Shown piece by piece: positions 34,768-43,582 of a DNA stretch of 63,604 bases. The notes under the pieces were generated by a model. It ran no database searches. It saw nothing but the letters and a program-made list of their open reading frames with translations, and was not told where the DNA came from. The stretch comes from Acidiferrobacterales bacterium (GTDB taxonomy: Bacteria; Pseudomonadota; Gammaproteobacteria; Acidiferrobacterales; SZUA-150). Position numbers and translations under genes: made by a program. Positions within the stretch are counted from its first letter, which is position 1, and every line of letters begins with the position of its first letter. The stretch lies in NCBI GenBank assembly GCA_947258385.1, contig CAMYII010000014.1, forward strand, positions 1-63,604, read 5' to 3'.

Positions 34768-35994
34768 ATGCAGACTAATCTGGCAGAGTTTTTCCGCGAA
34801 ACCGAGCAGGGCCGGGAAGCGGATCGCATTCTCCGCAGTTGTGTACACTGCGGATTTTGCACCGCCACCTGTCCGACGTATCAGCTCCTGGGCGATGAGC
34901 TGGACGGGCCGCGCGGGCGCATTTATCAGATCAAGATGGTGCTGGAAGGGACCCGACCCACAAAAAGTATCCAGCGGCATCTGGATCGCTGTCTGACCTG
35001 CCTGAGCTGCGAGACCACCTGTCCTTCCGGCGTGGAGTACGGCCGACTGCTCGACATCGGCCGCGGTCTGGTGGAGGCGCGGGTTCCGCGACCCATCTTG
35101 AAGCGATGGCTTCGCTGGGCCCTGCGCCGGGCGTTGCCCTATCCGAAGCGGGTCGTGCTGCCGCTGCGCCTGGCACAGTTGCTGCGCCCGATCCTGCCCG
35201 CCGCGCTGCGCCGCAAGGTCCCGCCGCGCCAGTACGTCGCGGCCGCGCCGCGCCGCGACCACGCGCGCACCATGCTCATCCTGGACGGTTGTGTACAGCC
35301 GCTCATGACCCCGCGCACGAACAGCGCGGCGGCCGGCGTGCTGGACCGGCTCGGCGTCAGCGTCATTCAGGCCGAGGGGGCCGGGTGTTGCGGGGCGCTC
35401 AGCCATCACCTCTCGGCGGGCGACGAGGCCAAGGCCTTCATGCGCCGGAATATTGACGCCTGGTGGCCGTACATCGAAAACGGCGCCGAGGCCATTGTTG
35501 TCACGGCCAGCGGCTGCGGGGTGCTGGTCAAAGAGTACGGTCATCATTTGCGCGACGATCCAGCCTATGCCGGCAAGGCAAAACAGGTCGCGGCACTGGC
35601 GAAAGATCTGGCGGAAGTAATCACGCCTGAAGATTTGCGCGAACTGCGCGGCAACGGACCGCGGCGGATCGCATTTCATGCCCCGTGTACCTTGCAGCAC
35701 GGCCAGCACTTGCACGGTGTGGTGGAACGGCTGCTCACGCAAGCCGGTTTCGAGCTGGTGCCGGTGACAGATGCCCATCTTTGTTGCGGGTCGGCCGGGA
35801 CGTATTCTATCCTGCAAGCGGATCTGTCGGCGCGATTGCTGCGGCGCAAGCTCGAGGCACTGCAGGCGGCAGGCCCGGCGCTTATCGCCACCGCCAATAT
35901 CGGCTGCCAGCTGCATTTACAGAGCCAGGCCGAGGTCCCGGTGGTGCACTGGATCGAACTGTTTGACCCCGAGCTCACCGCAAAAACACATTGA
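34768..35994 (+). CDS. glcF: GlcF-type iron-sulfur subunit of glycolate oxidase
   Basis: A 408-residue protein, the full GlcF length. Two [4Fe-4S] motifs are at the N-terminus (CVHCGFCTATCP at 25-36 and CLTCLSCETTCP at 75-86), followed by two CCG domains with GAGCCGALSHH and LCCGSAGTYS. GlcF passes electrons from a flavin 2-hydroxyacid dehydrogenase (GlcD/GlcE) to the quinone pool. Neither GlcD nor GlcE is encoded nearby, so its flavoprotein partner lies elsewhere or it serves another acid in the pathway of the upstream kinase. The gap to the kinase is 105 nt. Confidence 0.9.
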   Translation: MQTNLAEFFRETEQGREADRILRSCVHCGFCTATCPTYQLLGDELDGPRGRIYQIKMVLEGTRPTKSIQRHLDRCLTCLSCETTCPSGVEYGRLLDIGRGLVEARVPRPILKRWLRWALRRALPYPKRVVLPLRLAQLLRPILPAALRRKVPPRQYVAAAPRRDHARTMLILDGCVQPLMTPRTNSAAAGVLDRLGVSVIQAEGAGCCGALSHHLSAGDEAKAFMRRNIDAWWPYIENGAEAIVVTASGCGVLVKEYGHHLRDDPAYAGKAKQVAALAKDLAEVITPEDLRELRGNGPRRIAFHAPCTLQHGQHLHGVVERLLTQAGFELVPVTDAHLCCGSAGTYSILQADLSARLLRRKLEALQAAGPALIATANIGCQLHLQSQAEVPVVHWIELFDPELTAKTH

Positions 35995-36001
35995 GGCACC
36001 C

Positions 36002-36496
36002 ATGGAAATACAAGGTTCCTGCTATTGCGGCCGGGTGAGGTTTTCGGCCATCTCGCACACGCCCTATCCTTATATCCGCTGCTATTGTTCCATCTGCCGC
36101 AAGACCGCCGGTGGCGGCGGTTACGCCGTTAACATCATGGCCCAGGCGCAGACCTTGACCGTTCAGGGCGAGGGCCAGCTCGCGTTTCACCACGCCCGCC
36201 TCGAGGACCTCGAGCGGCCCGGTGCCTACAAGACCAGCCCAGGCCGGCGCTATTTCTGTCCGCACTGCGGCAGTGCCTTATGGGTGGCCGATTCCCGCTG
36301 GCCGGAGTGGGTGTTTCCCTTTGCCTCGGCCATCGACACGCTTTTACCAAAGCCACCGGAGGTAGTGCACATCATGCTGGATTCCGCCGCGCCCTGGGTG
36401 GAGATCCCTGAAGGCCCGGGTCACCGGCACTTCGCCCGCTATCCGGACGAGAGCATTGTCGATTGGCACAAACGCCAGGGCCTTTACCAGGACTAA
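36002..36496 (+). CDS. GFA (CENP-V/GFA) domain protein
   Basis: A 164-residue zinc protein. The Cys-x-Cys-Gly start CYCGRVRFSAI, CYCSICRKTAGG and CPHCGSALW give the seven zinc-binding Cys of the GFA fold (glutathione-dependent formaldehyde-activating enzyme domain). Most GFA proteins have unproven activity; S-hydroxymethyl-glutathione formation is known for Gfa itself. It starts 7 nt after the glcF stop, so it is in the same transcript. I would not assign formaldehyde metabolism on this evidence alone. Confidence 0.88.
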   Translation: MEIQGSCYCGRVRFSAISHTPYPYIRCYCSICRKTAGGGGYAVNIMAQAQTLTVQGEGQLAFHHARLEDLERPGAYKTSPGRRYFCPHCGSALWVADSRWPEWVFPFASAIDTLLPKPPEVVHIMLDSAAPWVEIPEGPGHRHFARYPDESIVDWHKRQGLYQD

Positions 36497-36536
36497 GCGT
36501 CAGGGACCTGCGGCGTAACGGCCGCCGGCCGAGCTT

Positions 36537-36898
36537 GTGGAGTCGGTTCGCGCCGTTTCTGCGCGCGCAGTGGTCCCGGACGGCGAAACCCTTGCCCTTC
36601 GTCCCGATCGCAAGCCACATCCCTTCCAGACCACGATGTGCCGGTTTGGCCGCAAGCAGGACGTGGCGCGGATGCGCGAAACCCTGCCGCTGACCACGCA
36701 GTTCTTTGACTGTCTGCGCCTGGAGGCGAGGACCTGGTCGACCGGCCGGGGCAGGGGCGGTTTGCCGCCCTTATATATAATAGAGTGCTGATGCAGCGTC
36801 AGGCCGCCGATGCCGACAATATTGACACCGCGCGCGCGATGTACGCCGCACAGTCCGGCAGAGGCGGGATGTCAAGCAAAGGCGGCAGAAAAAACTGA
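36537..36898 (+). pseudogene. Decayed ATP-dependent DNA ligase fragment
   Basis: The frame from about 36570 reads VVPDGETLALRPDRKPHPFQ, TTMCRFGRKQDVARMRETLP and TTQFFDCLRLE, which matches the adenylation domain of bacterial ATP-dependent ligases (PFQ.TMRRFGR..DV...LPL..FFFD.LHLDGEDL.DRP). At about 36725 the homology moves to another frame: GEDLVDRPGQGRFAAL, then RVLMQRQAADADNIDTARAM and the stop at 36896-36898. The catalytic Lys region and OB fold are missing. A frameshifted, truncated gene with no start. Confidence 0.6.
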
Positions 36899-36993
36899 AC
36901 GGGGTTGCCTTTGCCGCGGCACCTGGACCCGGTGGCTGGCACAATTTCTGCATAGAAATTGCCATCTCCGTTGCTGAAACAAGGGGCCTGACG

Positions 36994-37968
36994 ATGTTTG
37001 ACGAAAATCTGGCTGGCTGCGGCGAGGTTTCTGCCGAAAGCGAGACCTTGCGCCGTTCGCGTTTATTCCGGGATGTCGACCACGGAGCGGTCAGGACTTT
37101 GCTCAATACCTGCCCGGTGCTCGAGCTGCGCCGGGGTCAGACACTGCTCTCCCCAGGACAGGTGGACGATTCCATTTATGTTGTGCTGTCCGGACGTTTA
37201 CAGGTACACGCCACCGGTTCGAATGACGACCCCGCCGTCATGTTGGAGGCCGGCGACAGCGTGGGCGAGCTGGCCGTGCTGTCCCGACGCCCAGCCTCCG
37301 CCTCGGTCGTCGCGGTCGAAACCGCGCGGGTACTCGCCATACAGGAGCAAACCTTGTGGGATCTTATCGCCGCATCTCCCGAGCTGACCCGCAATCTGTT
37401 CCTGCTTCTCGTGCGGTCCTTACGCGGGGAAGAGGTCATACATCTGATCAACCAGGCGTCATCGCAACGGCCGCCCGCGACCGTGGATATGCTGACCGGG
37501 ATGCACAACCGCGCGTGGCTGAAAGAGGCGCTGAGACGCCAGGTCGAGCATTACTCGCACACGGGCAACGGCTTCCTGTTGATGACGCTGGAAGTGGACG
37601 AGTTTCACGATTTCAGGGATCACTGCGGACAGGAGGCGGCGGATCAAGTGCTTTGCCGCGTTGCCGGGATGATGATGCAAAACGTGCGGCCGACGGATCT
37701 GCTGGCCCGCTATGATCAATCGACCTTCGCGGTCATTGTCACCAATACGGACGCCAATGGCGCGAGAATCGTCGCCGAGCGTATACGCAAGGCCGTAATC
37801 GACAATGTCATGCCGGCGCCGGATGCCAATGTGCCGCCTACCACGGTCACCCTCGCCATCACCCAGGTACGTCCAAGGCAAACGGCCGAGCGGTTGCTCG
37901 CCGCCGCCGAGGCGGTGTTGGCGCGTGCCAAGGAAAGCGGCGGCAACTGCATCGTCGAAAAAGTGTGA
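36994..37968 (+). CDS. cNMP-binding domain + degenerate GGDEF protein
   Basis: A 324-residue cytoplasmic protein. Residues about 20-130 form a cyclic-nucleotide-binding (Crp-like) barrel (GQTLLSPGQVDDSIYVVLSG, GDSVGELAVLSRRPASASVV). Residues about 160-320 form a GGDEF fold (DMLTGMHNRAWLKEALRR, ARYDQSTFAVIVTNTD, RIVAERIRKAV, AEAVLARAKESGGN). The catalytic GG(D/E)EF loop is replaced by DQSTF, so diguanylate cyclase activity should be lost; the domain may bind GTP or partners. No membrane segment or DNA-binding helix is visible. Stand-alone gene. Confidence 0.85.
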   Translation: MFDENLAGCGEVSAESETLRRSRLFRDVDHGAVRTLLNTCPVLELRRGQTLLSPGQVDDSIYVVLSGRLQVHATGSNDDPAVMLEAGDSVGELAVLSRRPASASVVAVETARVLAIQEQTLWDLIAASPELTRNLFLLLVRSLRGEEVIHLINQASSQRPPATVDMLTGMHNRAWLKEALRRQVEHYSHTGNGFLLMTLEVDEFHDFRDHCGQEAADQVLCRVAGMMMQNVRPTDLLARYDQSTFAVIVTNTDANGARIVAERIRKAVIDNVMPAPDANVPPTTVTLAITQVRPRQTAERLLAAAEAVLARAKESGGNCIVEKV

Positions 37969-38148
37969 ATCAAATACGCAGCCCGGAATGATCGTGATTC
38001 AACCATAAAGTCGATCGAGCACGCGCCGTACTGGTAACTTCTGGCGAGTTGTGGCAACGTGTGTACATGCTACACACCGTCATGCCCAACCTCATAACGA
38101 TACAAAGATCTTGATCCTTGGCCGACAAATATTCCCTGAGCAGTTACG

Positions 38149-38895
38149 ATGGCCATTCTTTGGCACAAGCACGTAAACGGTACGCATTATGAGATCAGAA
38201 CGGCGGGCCAGACCCGCCGTTTGTACACCGATGGCGTGTTTCACAGCCAGTTCAATCCGAATCGACCGGTTACCGGCGGGGTGTGGGATTTGCTATTGCT
38301 GCCCGCGTTCTTCTATCCCGCGGGCGACCTGCAACGGATACTGGTGCTGGGCGTGGGCGGCGGGGCGGTGATCCGGCAATTGCTGCATTTCATCAGACCC
38401 GCTGCGATCACGGGCGTCGAACTGAATTCCGTGCACCTGTATGCCGCCACACGTTTCTTCGGCGCCGCGCGGCGAAATGTGGTATTGCACCACGCCGACG
38501 CGGTGCGCTGGATGCAGCGTTACCGTGGGCCGAAATTCGATATGATTATCGACGACCTGTTCGGTGAGGCGGACGGCGAGCCGGTGAGGGCGGTGCAGGC
38601 CGAGCGGTGCTGGTGTCATACCTTGCGAGCGCATCTGGCGCCTAATGGGGTGCTGGTCGCAAACTTTATTTCGACTCTCGAGCTGCGTCATTCCGCCTAT
38701 GTCATGGACCGCGATTTGTCGCGTCGCTTCAAGGCAGCGTTCCAGTTGACCACCCCCCTCAACGAGAATGCCATCGGGGCATTCCTGAGGATGGATGCAA
38801 ATCGCTGTGACTTGCGCAATCGTCTAAGGGCCACGCCCGGGCTCAATCCGGAGCTGAAGACCAGCCGGCTCAGCTATCGTATCCGGCGGATTTAG
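38149..38895 (+). CDS. Spermidine synthase-like SAM-fold protein
   Basis: A 248-residue Rossmann-fold protein. RILVLGVGGGAVIRQLLHF is the SAM/dcSAM-binding glycine loop, GVELNSVHLYAATRFF the acidic second strand, ADAVRWMQ and FDMIIDDLFGE the next elements. The order matches the SpeE superfamily, but the polyamine-site Asp motif is altered (IIDDLFGE rather than the usual D(S/L)(T/S)DP), and the N-terminal tetramerisation strand set is short. It may be a methyltransferase or aminopropyltransferase for an unknown acceptor. No speD gene is nearby. Confidence 0.75.
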   Translation: MAILWHKHVNGTHYEIRTAGQTRRLYTDGVFHSQFNPNRPVTGGVWDLLLLPAFFYPAGDLQRILVLGVGGGAVIRQLLHFIRPAAITGVELNSVHLYAATRFFGAARRNVVLHHADAVRWMQRYRGPKFDMIIDDLFGEADGEPVRAVQAERCWCHTLRAHLAPNGVLVANFISTLELRHSAYVMDRDLSRRFKAAFQLTTPLNENAIGAFLRMDANRCDLRNRLRATPGLNPELKTSRLSYRIRRI

Positions 38896-39052
38896 ACCGG
38901 CTGTGGGGGCGCAAGTGCAGATTCCGGTAGACCAGGCCGGGCCAGACGCGGCGTGGCCGCGCAGCGGCCCGCCCGGGGTGAAAAAAGCACGGTCGTGGCG
39001 GCAACGGTTATGTGATACGGTTGCGTAAAGGGGTATATCGGCGGGAGGCACC

Positions 39053-39445
39053 ATGGCAGAACTGGAACTCAATCCGGACATCGTGTGCTTGATTATCGCG
39101 AGGGCGCACGAATTCCACGCCCAGGAGCAGGTTGTGATTCCCGAGGAGCCCGCCAATCTGACGCAGGATTGGGCGCTTGAGGTGCTCGCCGATCATGCGG
39201 GCGATCCCACCTATCTAGAGTTGAAGGCAATCATCGAGGAGCTGGAACCGGATCAACAGGTGATGTTGGTGGCGCTGATGTGGATGGGACGGGGCGATTA
39301 CGATGCCAGCGAATGGGACACGGCGTTAGAAGAGGCGGGTGACAGCTGGACCCCGCACGCCGCGGATTACTTGATCGCGACGCCCCTGGTCGCCGACTAT
39401 CTGGAGGAAGGGCTATCCGAGCTCGGCTATTCGTGCGAAGGCTAG
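39053..39445 (+). CDS. DUF3775 family protein
   Basis: A 130-residue acidic, helical protein. LNPDIVCLIIARAHEFHAQE and LKAIIEELEPDQQVMLVALMWMGRGDYDASEW are characteristic of DUF3775, small proteins of alpha- and gammaproteobacteria without known function. TPHAADYLIATPLVADYLEEGL closes the domain. GGCGGGAGG precedes the ATG. A long dispersed repeat begins at its stop codon. Confidence 0.8.
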   Translation: MAELELNPDIVCLIIARAHEFHAQEQVVIPEEPANLTQDWALEVLADHAGDPTYLELKAIIEELEPDQQVMLVALMWMGRGDYDASEWDTALEEAGDSWTPHAADYLIATPLVADYLEEGLSELGYSCEG

Positions 39446-39606
39446 AACCTCTCTCAAAATACCTTCGGCCCCCCGGTGCTGGGGAACAAACGCGGAGGTC
39501 GCAGAAGCGCAAAGTATGCGGACAAAGCAAGAATGCTTTATTTTGAAGTATCCTCTGCGTCCTGGCGTGCTTTGCGTTGCTTCCAGGGCGTGAAGGGTTG
39601 CTGGGC
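39444..39606. repeat. Dispersed hairpin repeat, copy 1
   Basis: From AGAACCT to GGGTTGCTGGGC this stretch matches 49909-50091 over nearly its whole length (CGCGGAGGTCGCAGA, AAGCAAGAATGCTTTATTTT versus AAGCAAAAACGCTTTATTTT, and GCTTTGCGTTGCTTCCAGGG). The left arm (GCGCAAAGTATGC) is roughly inverse to the right arm (GGCGTGCTTTGCG), so the unit can fold back around the central TTTATTTTGAAGTAT. This copy lacks about 20 bp of the longer one. No ORF is convincing. Confidence 0.75.
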
Positions 39607-39647
39607 AATCGGCCTGGGGAGGATGGGCGCGGGTCGCCTCGCTCTTG

Positions 39648-40865
39648 TTAGAAGTTATTCAAAAAGAATCGAATGAGAAACGCGTTGACGATGTCGATGA
39701 AAAACGCGGCGACCAGGGGCACGATAATAAACGCCCGGTGCGCGGCGCCGTATTTCTTCGTTACCGCGGTCATGTTCGCGATCGATGTCGGCGTCGCCCC
39801 CAGCGAAATGCCCCCAAAGCCCGCGCAGACCACGGCCGCCTCGTAGTCCCTTCCCATAATCCGAAAAATCAGCAGCAAGGTGAAGGCGACGGCGATCAAA
39901 AACTGGGCGCCGAGTATCGCGATGATCGGCCCCGCCAGATCGGCCAGCGTCCACAACTGCATGCTCATGAGCGACATGGCAAGGAACATCCCGAGCGCGA
40001 TGTCCCCGATCAACGCCATCGAAGTCGTTCTGCTCGGCCAGTCGGCTTTGGGAAAAAGATAGGGGACCGTGTTGGTGAGCACGATGCCCGCGAACAGGCA
40101 GGTGACAAACATCGGCAGCTTTAAGCCTGCCTCCTCAAGGGCCTCGTTCGCCGTGAACCCGAGCAAAATACTGATATGCACAGCGAGCAGGGCGTGCAGG
40201 AAGCGTACGTGGTCGACGGTGACGTGCTCGGTCTTGAAGCTCACGCCGATGTCCAGCGGCTCGGTTGTTGCCGGCTCGAGGCGATGCTTGTTGATCAGAT
40301 ATTTCGCTATGGGCCCGCCCATGAGGCTCGCAAGTATCAGGCCCGTGGTGGCGCAGGCAATCCCGATCTCAAGGGCGTTCTCGATGCCGTGCTCCTCGGC
40401 GATGGTCGGCGCCCAGGCGATCGTGGTGCCGTGGCCACCGATAAGCGATGCGGTGCCACCCAGGACCCCGACCGCAGCGGGCAATCCGAACAGGCTTGCC
40501 ACGGACACGCCGGTCAGGTTCTGGAGGAACATGTATGCCACGGTCGCGGCGAGCAGGATCAATAAGGGCTTGCCGCCGGCCAGCAGTGTCTGGAAGTTCG
40601 AATTGATGCCGATAGTGGTGAAGAAATAGACGATCAAGACATCGCGTGCCATCAGTTGGAAATCGACTTGCATGCCGAAGACAAAAAACACGAGAGTGAA
40701 GATCAAGGAAAAGAGCAACCCTCCGGTGACAGGTTCCGGGATGTTGTAGTCCCGCAAGACAGTATATCGTTTATTGAGCGATTGCCCGACGGAGAAAACG
40801 ATGAGGGCGAGCGTGGCGGTTGCGAAGGGACCGAGCCTCATCACTCCGTCGACGTAATCTATCAT
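39648..40865 (-). CDS. gltS: Sodium/glutamate symporter GltS family
   Basis: A 405-residue transporter. ATG 40865 is preferred over an earlier in-frame ATG at 40910 because GGAGG lies 9 nt before it. The pattern RDYNIPEPVTGGLLFSL, FTTIGINSNFQTLLAGG, GVLGGTASLIGGHGTTIAWAP (pore loop 1) and CAGFGGISLGATPTSIANM (pore loop 2, GlxLGxTPTAxANM) is the GltS inverted-repeat architecture. It imports glutamate with Na+. No neighbouring glutamate-metabolism genes are present. Confidence 0.9.
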   Translation of the reverse strand: MIDYVDGVMRLGPFATATLALIVFSVGQSLNKRYTVLRDYNIPEPVTGGLLFSLIFTLVFFVFGMQVDFQLMARDVLIVYFFTTIGINSNFQTLLAGGKPLLILLAATVAYMFLQNLTGVSVASLFGLPAAVGVLGGTASLIGGHGTTIAWAPTIAEEHGIENALEIGIACATTGLILASLMGGPIAKYLINKHRLEPATTEPLDIGVSFKTEHVTVDHVRFLHALLAVHISILLGFTANEALEEAGLKLPMFVTCLFAGIVLTNTVPYLFPKADWPSRTTSMALIGDIALGMFLAMSLMSMQLWTLADLAGPIIAILGAQFLIAVAFTLLLIFRIMGRDYEAAVVCAGFGGISLGATPTSIANMTAVTKKYGAAHRAFIIVPLVAAFFIDIVNAFLIRFFLNNF

Positions 40866-41313
40866 GTTGCCGTGCCTCCGGCGTTGTTTCTTGTCTTTTC
40901 CATATTGCACTATCGTTTCAGGTGAGACCGGGCATCCATACCGGGCGCTGAGGGTCGATGTAAAACTGTCTTGTTATTTACAATGCATCAGTGACTTAAT
41001 TGTTCCGGCGTGCAATAAGCCATACATGGATAGCGCTGCTGTGACGCGCAAGCATGCACCATAGTAGCGCACCTGCTTTCGGTCTTTCAACGCCCAAGTC
41101 CTGCGCCCACCGGGCCGGCGTCACGGCTGATTCGCCGGGCCGGAGCCCGGCTGTGGAACGCGGGCCCCCGCGGGATATGTCACGCGGCGTGATGTCGTGT
41201 GTGAGGCGGAAGATGCTAAGCTATGGATGACAAGCAGGAACGCGGCAACGGCAGCGTGTCTGCGGGATTACCATCGCGGCCGGCGCAAACTCAAACCGGG
41301 ACAGGAGGACTGC
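40866..41313. other. Divergent intergenic region gltS / DUF2339 gene
   Basis: No gene is evident. The region holds the two divergent promoters. A TCACGC-G-GCGTGA palindrome (41180-41192) lies about 120 nt upstream of the DUF2339 start and could be an operator. GGGCCGG and CCGGGCC stretches around 41110-41150 can pair. Confidence 0.4.
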
Positions 41314-43011
41314 ATGGCGGAGATAGCGCAGCGGCTTGCCAGGCTGGAGGAGCGGCTGGCCCGCATCGAAGAGAGACTGGGTATCGCCGCGGGTGGCGCA
41401 GCGGAACCCTTTGCGGCCTTTGGCTCCTCCTCAGCGACACCGCAGGCAACCCCCGCAAAACCACAGCATCGAACGGAGGACGTTGTTCGGCGTGACAGCA
41501 ACCGCGGCGCCGGGGAGCAGGCCGTTGTCAGCTCCACGATTACAAACCTATTAGGCTGGGCCGGGGCCACGGCGCTGGTGCTGGCGGCGGCCTATCTGAT
41601 CCGGCTGGCCATCGAATCTGGTTGGCTCACGCCCGCGCGCCAGGTGGGGCTGGCGGTGCTCGGCGGACTGATCTTGATCGGCGCCGGTCTGGCGCTGCGC
41701 CAGCGCGACCGCAGGTACGCGAGCCTGTTACCCGCGGGCGGCGTTGTCATTCTATTTCTCTCGATCTACGGCGCGCACCTGTATTACCACCTGATCCCCC
41801 CCGGCGTGGCCGGCAGCGCGGTGATCGTCGTCTGTCTGGCGTCCTTGTGGCTGTGCCGCGTATTCAATAGCGATCTGTATGCGCTGTTTGCCATCATCGG
41901 GTCTTACTCCGCCCCGTTTCTGTTGCCGAGCCTGCGCGGCACACTCACCGATCTCATCATCTATTTCACGGCTTGGAGCGTGGCCTTCAGTCTTTATTCC
42001 ATCTGGGTCGGCAAACGGCATATCTATCTCGTGGCCTTGTATCTTGCCCTGATCGGTTTTGACCTGCTTTGGCGCCAACACGCCGCGGGTGCATGGGTCG
42101 CCGCGATCGGTTTTCAGACGGTGCACCTGGTGATCTTTGTCGCTTGCGCGGGCGTGTTCAGTATCAAACATAGATCACCGCTGACCACGGACACCGCGCT
42201 GCTGCATCTGCCGGCGCTGCTGATTTTTTACCTGCTGCAATACCTGGTACTGGATAAATACGCCCCCGGCCTTGCGCCGTGGATCGCGGCGGCGAGCGCG
42301 GTATTCCTGCTGCTGTGTTACCTGGCGGCCAAGGCCGTGATGCGCAAAGCGCTGCCCGGCGGGCACTTTCTGGTGAGCGCCTACGCCGCCCTGGTGCTGT
42401 TCCATGCGGGCTATCTGGAGTCGGTACCCTCGGCGTGGGCGCCATGGGTGGCGTTCGCGTTGGTGCCGCTTGTCGCCGCCTATGGCTTGCTGCGGCGCAA
42501 TCTGTCGGTGGTGGGTCAACCGGTCTGGTTTGCGATCGGGGCGATTTTCCTTATCAACTATCTGCGTATTATCCTGAAATTGGATCATCATGAAGTGCCG
42601 GCCTATGAGTGGTTGGTGCTGCTGTATGCGGCCGAGTTCTATGCGGCGTATTACTTCCTGCGCCGCGAGCGGGGATTGGACGGCCTTTATTTTCCGGTCA
42701 TACTTGGCGGGCACATCAGCGCCATGGCCGCGGCCGTGCATTTACTTGATGGACGTTTTGCCGTCTCGCTCGTCTGGGGATTGTTGGCGCTGGCGTGTCT
42801 GGGGATATCGCTATGGAAACGGGACAAGGTGTTGGGGCAGTCGTCGCTGCTGGTCTTCGCCGCCTCCGTCGGTAAGGTGTTGCTCTATGATCTGTCTTCC
42901 GCCACACCGGTGGTGCGCATCGGCAGCCTGTTGGTGCTCGGCGTCACGCTCTATCTCGGCGGCTGGTTGTACCAGAAAGTCAATGCCATAGCCGAAGGTG
43001 AAGCCGCTTAG
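41314..43011 (+). CDS. DUF2339 multi-spanning membrane protein
   Basis: A 565-residue protein with at least fourteen predicted helices. ATG 41314 has AGGAGG 5 nt upstream, so the 39-residue longer frame is rejected. The start is a short coiled coil (IAQRLARLEERLARIEERLG), then a P/A-rich linker, then continuous helices from residue about 75 (NLLGWAGATALVLAAAYLIRLAIESGWLTP) with SLLPAGGVVILFLSIYGAHLYY and GSYSAPFLLP, typical of DUF2339. DUF2339 proteins are usually larger (800-1000 residues), so this is a short version. Function unknown. Confidence 0.82.
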   Translation: MAEIAQRLARLEERLARIEERLGIAAGGAAEPFAAFGSSSATPQATPAKPQHRTEDVVRRDSNRGAGEQAVVSSTITNLLGWAGATALVLAAAYLIRLAIESGWLTPARQVGLAVLGGLILIGAGLALRQRDRRYASLLPAGGVVILFLSIYGAHLYYHLIPPGVAGSAVIVVCLASLWLCRVFNSDLYALFAIIGSYSAPFLLPSLRGTLTDLIIYFTAWSVAFSLYSIWVGKRHIYLVALYLALIGFDLLWRQHAAGAWVAAIGFQTVHLVIFVACAGVFSIKHRSPLTTDTALLHLPALLIFYLLQYLVLDKYAPGLAPWIAAASAVFLLLCYLAAKAVMRKALPGGHFLVSAYAALVLFHAGYLESVPSAWAPWVAFALVPLVAAYGLLRRNLSVVGQPVWFAIGAIFLINYLRIILKLDHHEVPAYEWLVLLYAAEFYAAYYFLRRERGLDGLYFPVILGGHISAMAAAVHLLDGRFAVSLVWGLLALACLGISLWKRDKVLGQSSLLVFAASVGKVLLYDLSSATPVVRIGSLLVLGVTLYLGGWLYQKVNAIAEGEAA

Positions 43012-43054
43012 AAGAAGCGAGCGGCGTCAATACACAGCCCAAGGCCCGCCAATC

Positions 43055-43324
43055 ATGCACTGTGCCATCTATAAATCGCGCAAGAGGATCAATACCTATC
43101 TGTACGTCGAGCGCAGGGACGATTTTTCCCGGGTGCCGTCTTCGCTGCTGAACCTATTGGGGCGGCTTGAGTTCGTGATGACGCTCGAGCTCACGCCGGA
43201 GCGAAGGCTCGCCGTCGCGGACCCGGAGCAGGTGCGGGGCCAGTTGCAGGAGCAGGGTTACTATCTGCAACTGCCGCCGGAAGACTACCTGTCGGACGCC
43301 GGACGCAGGCCGCGACCCGGCTAA
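43055..43324 (+). CDS. ycgL: YcgL domain protein
   Basis: An 89-residue protein: CAIYKSRKRINTYLYVERRDDFSRVP, LLNLLGRLEFVMTLELTP and QEQGYYLQLPPEDYL are the conserved blocks of the YcgL (DUF709) family, a small alpha/beta fold found almost only in gammaproteobacteria. Function unknown. It starts 43 nt after the DUF2339 gene, in the same orientation. Confidence 0.88.
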   Translation: MHCAIYKSRKRINTYLYVERRDDFSRVPSSLLNLLGRLEFVMTLELTPERRLAVADPEQVRGQLQEQGYYLQLPPEDYLSDAGRRPRPG

Positions 43325-43582
43325 TTTGAGCCGCTTGATCGCGGAGCCGATCAGCCATCGGTATTGCCGCCCGTTTGGACTGTCCCAAAATTGACTGCCC
43401 GGATGCGCGCCGACAGTTCGCCATGGTCTGGATCTTGTGTAAAATGATAAAGGTATTCAGACCTTGGGATACTTTCGCAAACCGCTGCGGGTCCAAAAGC
43501 GACGTTGAACTGCTGTGAGCTTACGTTGGGCCGCTTTGCGCAATCATCTAGGACACCAACTGACTCGAAATACGGACAGCCG

